A stretch of 64,000 nucleotides of DNA, taken from NCBI GenBank assembly GCA_963814165.1, contig CAWFBW010000009.1:62001-126000 (forward strand), read 5' to 3'. Below, one piece after another: positions 15,735-24,984 of this stretch. The stretch is from DASRAA01 sp963814165. GTDB taxonomy: Bacteria; Acidobacteriota; Terriglobia; Terriglobales; Acidobacteriaceae. Under the pieces are notes generated by a model, which worked only from the letters and a program-made list of their open reading frames with translations, searched no databases and was not told where the DNA came from. Each line of letters starts with the position of its first letter. Position 1 is the stretch's first letter. A program made the translations under genes and the position numbers.

Positions 15735-17339
15735 GTGATCCCCGACTGCATTCCTTTCAGTTCCATTCCGCATACCACCAAGCTTTTTACCGATTACCTT
15801 TCCTACGCACCTGAGTTGAGGCCGTTTTACGCGCAGGCGCCGGATGCTGGGCTGGTGGCATCGCGCGCGGCGCTGGTTCCGGCGGGGAATCCCATCCATC
15901 ATCAAGTGGCCGATGCGCTGGAACGGCAGAACCGTGGATGGGGCGCGTCGGATGCGACGTTGCAGAACATTCGGCGGCTGCGCGAGGGCGCGCATGCCGT
16001 GGTCACCGGGCAGCAGGTTGGCTTGTTCGGCGGGCCGCTGCTGTCGCTGTTCAAGGTGGCGTCGGTGCTGGCGCTGGCGAAGCGGGTGGAGAGCGCGGGT
16101 GTTCCGTGCGTGCCCCTCTTCTGGATGGCCACCGAGGACCACGACCTTGCTGAGGTGAATCAGGCGCTGCTGCTGGGCAGCGATTACCAGTTGAACGGCT
16201 TTACCGTCCCGGTGGAAGGCCCCGAAGATTCGCCGGTGGCTAAGGTGCGCCTCGCCAACGGCGCAAACGAGCAGGTCGAGCAGGCGGCGAAGCTGCTGGG
16301 CGAGTCGCAGGTGGCGGAGTTTCTGCGCGAGAGCTACCGCGAGGGCGAGACGTTCTCTGAGGCGTTCGCGAAGCTGTGCACGAAGCTGTTCGGCGATAAG
16401 GGGCTGATTCTGCTCGATCCGGCGGATGAAGAGTTGCATCGCATCGCGGCGCCGCTGTTTGTGGAGGCGATTGAGCGTTCGGCCGAGCTGGACGACGCGC
16501 TGCTCGCACGCAATGCCGAGATCTCGGGGGCCGGATACCACGAGCAGGTGAAGATCACCGATGAGTCAACTCTGTTGTTTGCGCTGGTGGATGGCGCGCG
16601 GGTTCCGGTGCATCGGGCGAATGGCGGGTTTGCCATTAAGAAGACGAGGATTTCGCACGACGAGCTTCTCCGCCGCATTGCCGATGAGCCGGAGAATTTC
16701 AATGCCAACGTTTTGCTTCGCCCCGTACTGCAGGACTACTGGCTGCCAACCCTGGCCTACATTTGCGGTCCGGCGGAGGTTGCGTACTTCGCGCAGGACG
16801 GGGTGGTGTTCGAGAAGCTGCTCGGACGAGTGACGCCGATTCTGCCGCGCATGAGCGCGACGTTGCTGGAGCCGAAGATCGAGAAGCTGCTGAATAAATA
16901 CGATCTGAAACTTGAGGACCTGTTTCATGGCGAGACGCAACTGCGTGATGAACTGGCGTTGCGCTCGTTGCCCCTGGCGCTGAAGCTGGATTTCGAACGC
17001 GGCCTGCTGGCGGTGGAAGAGGCCATGCAGCGGATCAGCGAGTCGCTGCACAAGCTGGACCCAACGCTGGTGGAAGCGGGGAAGCACGCCGCGAACAAAA
17101 TGCGTTACCAGGTGGGGCGACTGGAGAAACGCGCGGCGCAGGCCGAGCTGCGAAAAGAAGAAACTCTTTCGCGCCATTCCGCCATGATTGAGAATTCGCT
17201 GTATCCGCACCGCATCTTGCAGGAGCGGGAAATTGCGGGCGTCACTTTCCTGGCGCGTCACGGGCTCGAGCTGATCGATAAGCTCATCGAAGCTGCCGAG
17301 GCCCGCTGTCCGGAGCACAAGATTGTGCGGGTAGGCTGA
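15735..17339 (+). CDS. bshC: Bacillithiol synthase BshC (putative cysteine-adding enzyme)
   Basis: The roughly 534-residue product matches BshC from end to end: CIPFSSIPHTTKLFTDYL, VTGQQVGLFGGPLLSLFK, PLFWMATEDHDLAEVNQ, then LRPVLQDYWLPTLAYICGP and GRVTPILPRMSATLLEPKI. A coiled-coil segment follows (about residues 420-490) and the ending HGLELIDKLIEAAEA. BshC attaches cysteine to GlcN-malate to give bacillithiol, the thiol used by Firmicutes, Bacteroidota and Acidobacteriota. No bshA or bshB lies nearby. I prefer GTG 15735, preceded by GGGAGAG; GTG 15714 is possible. Confidence 0.93.
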   Translation: MIPDCIPFSSIPHTTKLFTDYLSYAPELRPFYAQAPDAGLVASRAALVPAGNPIHHQVADALERQNRGWGASDATLQNIRRLREGAHAVVTGQQVGLFGGPLLSLFKVASVLALAKRVESAGVPCVPLFWMATEDHDLAEVNQALLLGSDYQLNGFTVPVEGPEDSPVAKVRLANGANEQVEQAAKLLGESQVAEFLRESYREGETFSEAFAKLCTKLFGDKGLILLDPADEELHRIAAPLFVEAIERSAELDDALLARNAEISGAGYHEQVKITDESTLLFALVDGARVPVHRANGGFAIKKTRISHDELLRRIADEPENFNANVLLRPVLQDYWLPTLAYICGPAEVAYFAQDGVVFEKLLGRVTPILPRMSATLLEPKIEKLLNKYDLKLEDLFHGETQLRDELALRSLPLALKLDFERGLLAVEEAMQRISESLHKLDPTLVEAGKHAANKMRYQVGRLEKRAAQAELRKEETLSRHSAMIENSLYPHRILQEREIAGVTFLARHGLELIDKLIEAAEARCPEHKIVRVG

Positions 17340-17429
17340 GCGCCTGAGATCCCTCTGCCCCTTCCAGATTTTACGCTGTAAACTCGTGGACACTCTGCAT
17401 TTCATTCCTGATCCAAGGCGGTAAAACGC

Positions 17430-18192
17430 ATGCTCTGGGACATCGTGATCATCGCAGCCTGCGTCGTGGCAGCTCTGGCGTTTCTCCTCGTCGTAACGCG
17501 GACTTCGGCCGCGCACGCGCGCAAAGAGTCGAACGATTTCACCGGAGCGGTTGTGGCCGTTATCGGAACAACCTATGCCGTGATTCTGGCGTTCATGCTG
17601 TCGGGCGTGTGGAACATGCTGCAACAGGCGCAAGCCAATGCTGAGCAGGAAGCCAACGCGCTGGTGAATATCTGGCGAATCGGCGGCGACATTCAACCAG
17701 ACCTTGCGCATCAGATGCGAAGCCTATGCCTGAAGTATGCCGAGGACGTGGTCAAACTGGAATGGCCCGCCATGGAGGCGAAACAACCGATGCCGCCGGA
17801 TTCTCGCGAGGCGATTCAAGGGTTGTGGAAACTGGCCGGCCAGAGCCAGGCGCATGCCGGGTCTGGATTCGATCGCAAGTTACCAGCTGCTGGAAGAGTT
17901 GCGCACGCTCACGGAGTGTCGCCGCATTCGGCTGATGCATAGCCAGGAAGAGCTGCCCGGGATTCTGCGGGCCGTGCTGATTGCCGGAGGCATCATCACG
18001 GTGGCGGCGGCGTGCTTCTTCGGCGTGCCGAGCTTTCGCTTCCATCTGCTGCAGGTCGTTGTCCTGACATTTTTGATTTCGCTGGTGCTGGTGGCGATTG
18101 CTGACCTGGACCGGCCGTACCAGGGAAACGAAATCGTGCAACCGACAGGCTTCAAGTCGGCGATTGCTGCGTTCAGCAAGGGCGGCGATTGA
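17430..18192 (+). CDS. DUF4239 membrane protein (one apparent frameshift)
   Basis: Two N-terminal membrane segments (IVIIAACVVAALAFLLVV and VVAVIGTTYAVILAFMLSGVW) lead to a helical loop (QANAEQEANALVNIWRIGG). Two C-terminal membrane segments follow (VLIAGGIITVAAACFFG and VVVLTFLISLVLVAIADLD). This is the DUF4239 layout, a family often called bestrophin-like. The first frame runs to about 17860 and then continues one base later at DSIASYQLLEELRTLTECR. Removing one G from the GGG at 17859-17861 restores a single reading frame of about 253 residues. The function is unknown. Confidence 0.75.
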
Positions 18193-18221
18193 GAGCGGAG
18201 CGGGGATCGCTCATTCCACGA

Positions 18222-18247
18222 GAAAAAGCCGCCCCCGAGGGCGGCTT
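18222..18247 (-). terminator. Intrinsic terminator of the PEP-CTERM gene
   Basis: On the minus strand AAGCCGCCC and GGGCGGCTT form a 9-bp stem, followed by TTTCTCG. It lies 25 nt after the stop of the gene at 18273. The same stem could stop the DUF4239 transcript, but without a T-run on that side. Confidence 0.7.
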
Positions 18248-18272
18248 GAGTCGATCGAAAACTCGGTCGAGA

Positions 18273-18941
18273 CTAAAAGAACCTGCGGCGAAGCGTGCCG
18301 GCAAGTCCAAGAATACCTGTGCCCAGCAGAAACAAAGTGCCGGGCTCCGGTGTGGGAATTCCCTGGACGTTGAAGGCAAAGTCAACGCCGGTAGTGCCGC
18401 GAGTTCCACCAAAGTCCTGATAGGCAAGACCGTCGCCCATCAGTCCCGTTCCCCAGAACCACTGTGGCGGGAAGGCCATGTCAGGAACGACGGCCAGCCA
18501 GTACGTCGTGCCGGGCATCAATTTATATCCGCCCACAATGTTGTCCATGTCGTAGGCGCACATGCCGTTGGGGAGATTACAGGACTCCAAGTAGCCAGCG
18601 TAAGCAATACTGAAATACTGCGACCAGACTTGCCCGCCGGGTTGGCCTGCATTATCGGAATAGAGTGAGATGGTCCATGCGGTGATGTTTCCGGTGCCGT
18701 TATAGAGACCAAACCACTCGACATCGTCGAGGTAATACGGAATCATTTGGTAGATCTTGAAGTTGTCATAGACGGTGGCGAAATGGCCCAGACCGCCGAT
18801 ATCGTTCTGTGAAGCCCAGCCATTTCCATCGAGGGTCGGTGGCTGAATGTAGAGCTCGATATCGGCAAATGCCGGAGCACCGCAAAGCAGTAAGAGAGTA
18901 ATTGCTAGTGTGGCAATAAACAGGCGATCGAATCGGCCCAT
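18273..18941 (-). CDS. PEP-CTERM sorting-domain protein
   Basis: The 222-residue product has a signal peptide (MGRFDRLFIATLAITLLLL, ending APAFA). A mature domain follows with aromatic and Gly-rich beta-type sequence (TLDGNGWASQNDIGG, VYDNFKIYQM). The C-terminal sorting signal is TPEPGTLFLLGTGILGLAG with a basic end RRRFF. PEP-CTERM proteins are cleaved and anchored by exosortase in the envelope, but no exosortase gene lies in this window. The start follows AGGAGGTAGGTA. Its own terminator lies just beyond the stop. Confidence 0.85.
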   Translation of the reverse strand: MGRFDRLFIATLAITLLLLCGAPAFADIELYIQPPTLDGNGWASQNDIGGLGHFATVYDNFKIYQMIPYYLDDVEWFGLYNGTGNITAWTISLYSDNAGQPGGQVWSQYFSIAYAGYLESCNLPNGMCAYDMDNIVGGYKLMPGTTYWLAVVPDMAFPPQWFWGTGLMGDGLAYQDFGGTRGTTGVDFAFNVQGIPTPEPGTLFLLGTGILGLAGTLRRRFF

Positions 18942-19235
18942 TACCTACCTCCTGTTCCCTGTCCGTTACGAGCTGATAGCTGAACGGCGGAGGAGAAGAA
19001 CGGGAACGCACCACATATAGCACCGTTCCATTGTGATGAAGCAGCAAAGTCGGGAATATTGTGTGAGGTGTACCAAATTGGGACGCGAGACGTTGGCGAA
19101 TGTCAGGGGCAAAGCAAAGCCGGCCATTGGAAGACGACCGGATGAGGTTGGTGAGAAGATATTGAAGGCTTACGCCTCGCGGACTAGAGTCCGCTCGGCG
19201 GGTCATGAATAAATGGCTTAGCGGCACGACTGAAC
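18942..19235. other. Upstream region of the PEP-CTERM gene, no gene seen
   Basis: I see only a short palindrome of the CGCGGACTAGAGTCCGC type near 19178-19194. The minus-strand ORF across this stretch has no family features and overlaps the PEP-CTERM gene, so I do not call it. Confidence 0.4.
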
Positions 19236-19286
19236 AGGCTGCTGAAAAAGTCGGAAAAACAGATCCCCCGCCGTCCCGCCGTGCGG

Positions 19287-20587
19287 CATAAGCGTTAACT
19301 TAATTGTTGCCGAGTTACGCGTCGGAGATTATGCTTACGGCATGGACAACGGCCTTGAGGGGTTGGGGAGTTGGGAGGTACTGCAGCAGTTCCTGCCGCC
19401 AGGATGGGCAGAACAAGCGCGTACGACGGGAGCCCTGAGAAGGACTCGCGGAGTGCGGGATGCGGCTGCTTTACTGCGGGTCCTGCTGATGCATCTGGGA
19501 CAGGGATGCTCGCTGGCGGAGACGGCGGTGCGGGCGCGCGAGGCGGGGCTGGCGCAATTGAGTGCGGTGGCTTTGTTTAAGCGACTGCGGGCGAGCGAAG
19601 CCTGGTTGTTGTGGCTGGCGCAGCAGTTGGGAGGAGCGGGGCAAGGGCTGTGGGCGGCACCGCAGCGGGTGGTGAGGGCCATCGATGCGACGGTAGTTTC
19701 CGAGCCGGGCAGCACGGGGACGAATTGGCGTTTGCATTACGGCTTACGCTTGGCAGATCTGCGCTGTGATTTTTTCGAACTCACCGACGTGCGTGGCGGG
19801 GAGAGTTGGAAACGAGTGCCGGTGCGGCGGGGGGAGATCTGTTGGGCGATCGTATCTATGGACGGTCGAGCGGCATTGCCCATGTGCTGAAGGCCGAGGC
19901 GGATGTGGTGGTGCGCCTTACGCCCTCGCTATTAGCGCTGCTCGACGGGCAGGGGCGCGCCTGCGATCCCTTGCGGCAGGCGCGCTCGCTGCGGGTCGGT
20001 AGAGTGGGGACTTGGCCGACGCAGGTGCAGCATGAGGGGCAACGCTTTCCCGGCCGCTTGCTGGCCGTGCGGCGTAGCGCAGCGGCCACACGACAGGAAC
20101 AAAAACGTCTGGGCGGGAGGCGAGCGCGACGGAAGAGTGATTTCACAACCCAGTTGGGCGGCAACTCAATACTTGTTTCTCTGGACAAGTCTGCGGACTC
20201 GTTTTCCGCCGAAGTGGTGTTGGAATACTATCGTCGGCGCTGGCAAATAGAGCTGGCCTTCAAACGCATGAAGTCTCTGGCCGGCTTGGGTCACTTACCC
20301 AAAAAAGACCCGGCCAGTGCCCGCGCCTGGTTGTATGGCAAACTACTGGTCAGCCTGCTGGCCGAACATCTGATGCAAACGGCGAAAGGGTTTTCCCCCT
20401 GGGGTTATCAACTGCAGGCAGCAACCCAGCCGCTGGCGTGAAACCGAATACCTGTTGCACGAAATCCTCGCGGCGGTGAACCCCAACCTCCCCTTGGCCG
20501 ATACGCTCCTCCACTGGAATCAGATCGCACATCGGCTTGCCTCCGCCCCGCGCAAACGTAAACTGCAAACATTAAGTTAACGCTTAT
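19287..20587 (+). mobile_element. IS4-family insertion sequence with 11-bp target duplication
   Basis: The element is 1301 bp. Its left end (ATAAGCGTTAACTTAAT) and right end (ATTAAGTTAACGCTTAT) are inverted repeats. CCGCCGTGCGG occurs directly before (19276-19286) and directly after (20588-20598) as a perfect 11-bp target-site duplication. That length fits IS4. A clean duplication suggests a recent insertion. Confidence 0.85.
19342..20580 (+). CDS. IS4-family DDE transposase (two apparent frameshifts)
   Basis: The joined product of about 412 residues has the DDE triad: Asp in VVRAIDATVVSEPG, Asp in GDRIYGRSSGIAHVL, and Glu in YYRRRWQIELAFKRMK, the typical Y-(2)-R-(3)-E-(6)-K signature. The frame changes near 19835 inside a G6 run (by -1 or +2) and near 20433 by +1; the last part reads RETEYLLHEILAAVNPNLP and ends KLQTLS. 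The intact ends and target duplication suggest that the element is young, so these breaks may be sequence errors. Confidence 0.85.
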
Positions 20588-20794
20588 CCGCCGTGCGGGA
20601 CGGCGAGGGATGACAACAACAAAGGAGTTGTACGGCACAGCTGAAGCTGTGCCCTTTCAAAGCACCGTGGAAACCGCTTTTTTCAGCAGCCTCTGAAGTC
20701 GTGCCCTGACACGAAGCAGAACGAAACGTAGTTTTTCAGCAAAACAAAGCCGGCCATCGAAGGCGGCCGGCTGCTGGTCTGCTGTCAAGAAGAT

Positions 20795-21400
20795 TTAGCG
20801 TTCGAGGCTTGATACCTCGATGGGTTGCTCGTCTTTTTCGACTCCGGCGCTCAGGTGCTTGGTGCCGTATTCGAATCCCTTATCGAACGCCTTGAGGTTG
20901 AGTTCGCGGAAGGCTTCGGGCACGGAGTCGCCGACAGCCTGACGAACGGCCTCAGGCTCGAGCACGTTGGTCACGGCCGCGAAGAATCCGACCATCACGA
21001 TGTTGAGCACCATGCGCTTGCCGAGTTCTTCGGCGAGGCGCGTGGCGGGCACACCGTAGACGCGGACGCCGGGAGGCAGATTCTCCACTCGCACCAATTC
21101 CTGCTCGATGATGAGGATGCCGTTTTCCTTCAGATTTGGACTGAACAGCGAGTACGCTTCCTGCGACATCGTTACGAGAATGTCGGGCCGCGTGACGTAG
21201 GGGTAGAGAATCGGCTCATTCGACAGGATGACTTGCGCGCTGCAGGCGCCGCCGCGGGCTTCGGGCCCGAAGGCCTGCGTCATGGTCGAGTAGCCGTTCT
21301 GGAAGATGCATCCGGCTTTGCCGATTACGATGGCCGACAGGATGACGCCCTGCCCGCCAAATCCGGAGATGCGGATTTCAGTTAGATTTCGCATTCGCAT
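20795..21400 (-). CDS. korC: 2-oxoacid:acceptor oxidoreductase gamma subunit
   Basis: The 201-residue product matches the gamma domain of 2-oxoacid:ferredoxin oxidoreductases: EIRISGFGGQGVILSA at the N-terminus (GxGGQG), then TQAFGPEARGGACSA and ILSNEPI. It is the last gene of a four-gene minus-strand operon, and its start overlaps the end of korB by 19 nt. With the alpha, beta and ferredoxin subunits it makes the CoA-dependent, ferredoxin-linked decarboxylase complex. 2-Oxoglutarate is the likely substrate by subunit architecture, but pyruvate or a branched-chain oxoacid cannot be excluded. Confidence 0.88.
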   Translation of the reverse strand: MRMRNLTEIRISGFGGQGVILSAIVIGKAGCIFQNGYSTMTQAFGPEARGGACSAQVILSNEPILYPYVTRPDILVTMSQEAYSLFSPNLKENGILIIEQELVRVENLPPGVRVYGVPATRLAEELGKRMVLNIVMVGFFAAVTNVLEPEAVRQAVGDSVPEAFRELNLKAFDKGFEYGTKHLSAGVEKDEQPIEVSSLER

Positions 21401-22254
21401 GCCTCTCTTTCTACGTAGCGGTCGCCCAGAGTGTCGTGCATCTTTTCGTGCATCAGGTCGCGGTAGTCAGCGCGTTCGCGGTCAACAAACTTGCCGACGA
21501 TGATCTCGCCCGACTTGCTGAGAGAGACTTCGCTGGTGGGCGCGCCGTTGCGGACCTTGCTGTGTTCCTTGTAATAGATCATCGTGTCCAGGCCGTCGCC
21601 CATCTTGTTGCGGCGCTGGTAGAGCGTCGGGCAGGGCGAAACGACTTCGAGGAAGCAGAAGCCCTTCTTGGAGAACATCTCCTGCATGGCGCGGGCCATC
21701 TGGCGGACGTGGAAGGTGGTCCAGCGGGCGACGTACACCGCGCCGGCGGCCTCAACCAAGTACGGCAGGTTGAACGACGAGTCGTAGGTGCCGTGAGGGT
21801 TGGTCGAAGTGATGACATCGCCGGGGGTAGTGGGCGCAGTCTGACCGCCTGTCATGGCATAGATCAGGTTGTTGATGCAGATGACTTTGAGATCGACGTT
21901 GCGGCGGGCGGCGTGAATCAGGTGATTGCCGCCAATGGCGAACAGGTCACCGTCGCCCGAGTACACCACGACGTTGAGATCGGGGTTCGCGAGCTTGAGA
22001 CCGGTGGCGAAGGGCAGGGCGCGGCCGTGAGTGGTGTGGAACGAATCAAGATTCACGTAGCCGGCGACGCGGCCGGTGCAGCCGATGCCGGAGACGATGG
22101 ACAGGTTCTTGACGTTGATATTGGCATCCACCAGGGCGCGCGCAAAGGAATTGACGCTGGTACCGATTCCGCAGCCGGGACACCATATGTGCGGAATGCG
22201 ATCGTTGCGCAGGAATGGATCGGCAACGTTGTTATGAACGGGAAGGGTCGTCAT
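21382..22254 (-). CDS. korB: 2-oxoacid:ferredoxin oxidoreductase beta subunit (TPP-binding)
   Basis: The 290-residue product has the TPP-binding beta-subunit motifs: WCPGCGIGT at the start, SGIGCTGRVAGYVN, HTTHGRALPFATGLKLANP and YSGDGDLFAIGGNHLIHAA, with NNLIYAMTGGQTAPTTP binding the diphosphate side. The Cys residues near the N-terminus and in SPCPTLYQ fit the 4Fe-4S site of this family. The ATG overlaps the korA stop (ATGA). SPCPTLYQRRN is seen in the beta subunits usually called KorB. Confidence 0.92.
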   Translation of the reverse strand: MTTLPVHNNVADPFLRNDRIPHIWCPGCGIGTSVNSFARALVDANINVKNLSIVSGIGCTGRVAGYVNLDSFHTTHGRALPFATGLKLANPDLNVVVYSGDGDLFAIGGNHLIHAARRNVDLKVICINNLIYAMTGGQTAPTTPGDVITSTNPHGTYDSSFNLPYLVEAAGAVYVARWTTFHVRQMARAMQEMFSKKGFCFLEVVSPCPTLYQRRNKMGDGLDTMIYYKEHSKVRNGAPTSEVSLSKSGEIIVGKFVDRERADYRDLMHEKMHDTLGDRYVEREACECEI

Positions 22255-23408
22255 CGCGCCACCTCCATGATGGCCTGCAGGATTTGTTCGGGCTTGTGAA
22301 CGCTGCCACCGGCGTGTCCCACGAAGCGGACGGGAACCTCACCGGCCACGGCACGCTCGACTTCGCGCACCATCTGACCGAGGTTGATTTCGGCGACCAC
22401 GATGGCATTGGTCCGCGCAGCGATTTCCTTGATCTTCTTTTCCGGGAACGGCCAGGCGGTAATCAGACGGAATTTGCCGACCTTTACGCCTTTGTCGCGG
22501 GCCATTTCCATGGCGCGCTGGGCAACGCGCGAGGTAATTCCATACGAAATCACTACGACATCCGAACCCTCGATCTGGTCTTCTTCGAACAGGCAGATCT
22601 TATCGGTGTTCTTGATGATCTTGTCCTGCAAGCGGCGCACCAGTACGTCCTGAACGGCGGGCGTCATGTTGGGGTAGCCGCGCTCGTCGTGGGTCAGGCC
22701 GGTGACGTGGACGTTGTAGCCCTGTCCGACGTGCGGCATATCGGGCACCATGTCTTCGCGGGGCTCGTAAGCCTTGAATTCACCCGGAGGAATGGTGGTG
22801 TAGCGGCGCGGCGTGACTTCGATTTGCTCGGGTGGGGGGATGACCACTTTCTCGGTCATGTGGCCGACCACTTCGTCCATCATGACGAAAACCGGGCAGC
22901 GATACTGCTCAGCAAAATTGAAGGCCTGAATCGTCAGGTCGAAGCATTCCTGCGGAGAGTTCGGGCAGAGGGCGATGACTTCGTAGTCGCCGTGCGAGCC
23001 CCAGCGCACCTGCATCATGTCAGCCTGCGCGGGGAGGGTGGGCAGTCCGGTGGAAGGGCCGCCGCGCTGCACGTTGATGAACACGCAGGGACACTCGGTC
23101 ATGGCGGCGAGGCCGATGTGCTCCATCATCAGCGAGAAGCCGGGGCCGGAGGTGACGGTGAACGCTTTAGCTCCGCCCCAGACGGCGCCCTGAATGGTGA
23201 TGGAGGCAGCAAGCTCGTCTTCCATCTGGATGAACGTGCCGCCGACGGTAGGAATGCGAGCGGCGAAGCGCTCGACGACTTCGGTGGAGGGAGTGATGGG
23301 ATATCCGGCGGAGAATCTTGCGCCGGCAGCGAGTGCGCCTTCACAGCAGGCATGGTCGCCGTCGAGGAAATGGGAGCCGGTGAGAACGCCGGCCGGGTCA
23401 GCGTGCAT
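22251..23408 (-). CDS. korA: 2-oxoacid:ferredoxin oxidoreductase alpha subunit
   Basis: The 385-residue product starts MHADPAGVLTGSHFLDGDHA. It has the alpha-subunit pattern: CEGALAAGARFSAGYPITPS, MEDELAASITIQGAVWGGAK and FTVTSGPGFSLMMEHIG, followed by VQRGGPSTGLPT. A C-terminal domain ends with the subunit-contact motif NLGQMVREVERAV. I chose the ATG at 23408, which overlaps the end of the ferredoxin gene by 11 nt; an in-frame ATG at 23600 would lie inside that gene. It pairs with KorB as the catalytic core. Confidence 0.92.
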   Translation of the reverse strand: MHADPAGVLTGSHFLDGDHACCEGALAAGARFSAGYPITPSTEVVERFAARIPTVGGTFIQMEDELAASITIQGAVWGGAKAFTVTSGPGFSLMMEHIGLAAMTECPCVFINVQRGGPSTGLPTLPAQADMMQVRWGSHGDYEVIALCPNSPQECFDLTIQAFNFAEQYRCPVFVMMDEVVGHMTEKVVIPPPEQIEVTPRRYTTIPPGEFKAYEPREDMVPDMPHVGQGYNVHVTGLTHDERGYPNMTPAVQDVLVRRLQDKIIKNTDKICLFEEDQIEGSDVVVISYGITSRVAQRAMEMARDKGVKVGKFRLITAWPFPEKKIKEIAARTNAIVVAEINLGQMVREVERAVAGEVPVRFVGHAGGSVHKPEQILQAIMEVAR

Positions 23409-23682
23409 CCTGAGCCTCCTGTTCTTTCGAAGTGGGCGCCGCGGCCGGAGTTTCTGCTTTCGACTCAGTAGTATTTTTGAAACCGAAGATTGCGAAATCA
23501 GGGCAGTACATTCCACAAAGATCGCAGCCGCTGCATTTTTCGGGGTTGACCATGTAGGGCGGATGATAGCCCTTGGCGTTGAAGGCGGAGGAGAGCGCAA
23601 GCACGTGCGTCGGACAGAACTCCACGCAGAAGCCGCAGGCCTTGCAGCGCTCCACTACGATTTGAACCGAACCTTTTGCCAT
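23398..23682 (-). CDS. korD: 4Fe-4S ferredoxin subunit of the 2-oxoacid oxidoreductase
   Basis: The 94-residue product carries two 4Fe-4S motifs: CKACGFCVEFCP (residues 13-24) and CSGCDLCGMYCP (about 50-61). An Ala/Pro/Glu-rich tail follows. It is the first gene of the operon and accepts electrons from the KorAB core. The start follows CTAAGGAACACAA. The tight overlaps through all four genes suggest translational coupling. Confidence 0.92.
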   Translation of the reverse strand: MAKGSVQIVVERCKACGFCVEFCPTHVLALSSAFNAKGYHPPYMVNPEKCSGCDLCGMYCPDFAIFGFKNTTESKAETPAAAPTSKEQEAQDAR

Positions 23683-24022
23683 TTGTGTTCCTTAGCGCCG
23701 GCGCGGAGACTGATTTAACTTTTTCCCCAGGATTCGCCGTCGCGGATGGAATTACGTTGCGGTTGGGACATCCATCTCGTACCGAACGATAGTTCGATTC
23801 TGGGCCAGTTGATACCCAAGGTGAAGTGATGCAGGTCACAGGGTCACGTGAGGTAGAGCACTTTGGGGGGGGCAGCAACCAGCAACTAGCAATTAGCGGG
23901 CAGGAGGAAGTCTGTCACCACGGAAACACGGAGGGCACGGAGAAAATGGGATCGGGTAGTCGATTCGCGCTGGCGCTTATGATATGGGCTGTTTACGTGG
24001 GCTATAATTCTTTGCCGTCGTT
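23683..24022. other. Divergent intergenic region upstream of korDABC
   Basis: I see no gene. It must hold the kor promoter on the minus strand. AGCAACTAGCAATTAGC-type sequence at about 23881-23897 belongs to the same low-complexity family seen at 2985 and 24830. Confidence 0.4.
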
Positions 24023-24517
24023 ATGAAGCAGGAAATCCTTGTTATTGCCATGATTCTTTGCATGGGAGGGCTGAGCGTCTTCGCAACCGAAGAGCGCTGC
24101 GGCCCACATGAATTAACAGCATCCTTACGTCTTGCAACTCCGAGTTACTCCGATGCAATGACTCTCAAACAGGACCTCTCTGAAGACGGTTTCGAGGTGC
24201 AATGTGTTCTTGAGTCCAAGTGGAGCTTGATGTTTGGCGACGCCAAGTTAGGGTACCGGACCTCGGGTGCGCTGTTTAGAACTGATCGGGGCGACTTTGA
24301 TGTTCTTTTTCTCCCTGCACCGTACGTCTTCGACCTGCTTCAAGTAAAAGAGCAGAAAAACGGACGCTTTTACGACTACTCTTTCAGCGGCTATCCTCCA
24401 TCAGGGGCGCACGTCGAGAGTGGTGGCCGGACCTACTTTGTAAAACGGAGCAATAAACTGTTCGTCGCAAATCACGCCGATTTGGCCACTGCGTTAGCCA
24501 AGGCTCCCATGCGATAG
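24023..24517 (+). CDS. Secreted hypothetical protein
   Basis: The 164-residue product has a signal peptide (MKQEILVIAMILCMGGLSVFA). The mature domain starts ERCGPHELTA and contains FDVLFLPAPYVFDLLQ and YDYSFSGYPPSG. Two Cys residues (ERCG and VQCVL) could form one disulfide. I do not recognise the family. It stands alone between the kor promoter region and a repeat stretch. Lower G+C and more lysine than its neighbours could mean acquired DNA, but the gene is too short to judge. Confidence 0.6.
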   Translation: MKQEILVIAMILCMGGLSVFATEERCGPHELTASLRLATPSYSDAMTLKQDLSEDGFEVQCVLESKWSLMFGDAKLGYRTSGALFRTDRGDFDVLFLPAPYVFDLLQVKEQKNGRFYDYSFSGYPPSGAHVESGGRTYFVKRSNKLFVANHADLATALAKAPMR

Positions 24518-24984
24518 CTGTCGTGAAATAGCCTTGCGGCAACTAATCGATTTCAGCCGTAGGCAGAGCACGCCGGTCGCGGTGCTGGCAAAGCACCCCA
24601 GGGCTGAAGCCTGGCATTCCTTTCCAGTGCCTTTCTTCACCACGCTGAAGCGTGGTGCTTCCACCGGCGACCGGCGCAGACAGAAGACGCCGCTCCGCGG
24701 CTGAGGAATTGTTGGAGCTTGGTGCGCGCGCTTACGCGCACGCCTAAAAGCGCGTCGCGGCTCCGCCGCTGGGAGCAAAGGGCCAAGAGCGAAGAGCGAA
24801 AAGCCAAGAGCCCAAAACGAAAGGCGAATCGCGAATTGCCAACTGCTAATTGCGAGCGGTTGGTGTCCCATGTCTCACGGTCCTGTGATAGCCCTCACTG
24901 CGGGGGCCTTCTCCCGGGGAGCACTATCGTGGCAGGAGGGAAGGGGTCCCCACATCATGGGTCTAATGACGCTTCTCTACAAAC
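24518..24984. repeat. Repeat-rich intergenic region upstream of the carbamoyl-phosphate operon
   Basis: There are short palindromes of the CTGAAGCGTGGTGCTTCCACC type (about 24645-24665) and AGGGCTGAAGCCTGGC (24600-24615). AGCGAAGAGCGAAAAGC heptads follow at about 24788-24806, then GCGAATTGCCAACTGCTAATTGC. I see no gene. Confidence 0.5.

Larger units (their letters stand above)
19236..20692. repeat. MITE-like palindromic element interrupted by an IS4 insertion
   Basis: AGGCTGCTGAAAAA at 19236-19249 is the exact inverse of the sequence at 20679-20692. Without the IS, the core would contain CGCCGTCCCG-CCGTG-CGGGACGGCG, a perfect 10-bp stem, now split by the insertion. A single end of the same type (AGGTTGCTGAAAAA) occurs at 54458-54471. 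Confidence 0.6.

Noticed and set aside
15645..16541. 298-residue minus-strand frame over bshC
   Set aside because: Arg/Gln-rich antisense of an intact gene.
18766..19227. 153-residue minus-strand frame upstream of the PEP-CTERM gene
   Set aside because: It overlaps the signal peptide region of the PEP-CTERM gene in another frame and has no family pattern or ribosome binding site.
22215..23471. 418-residue open frame on the plus strand across korA
   Set aside because: It is a shadow of korA, rich in His, Asp and Gly repeats typical of antisense frames, with no domain.
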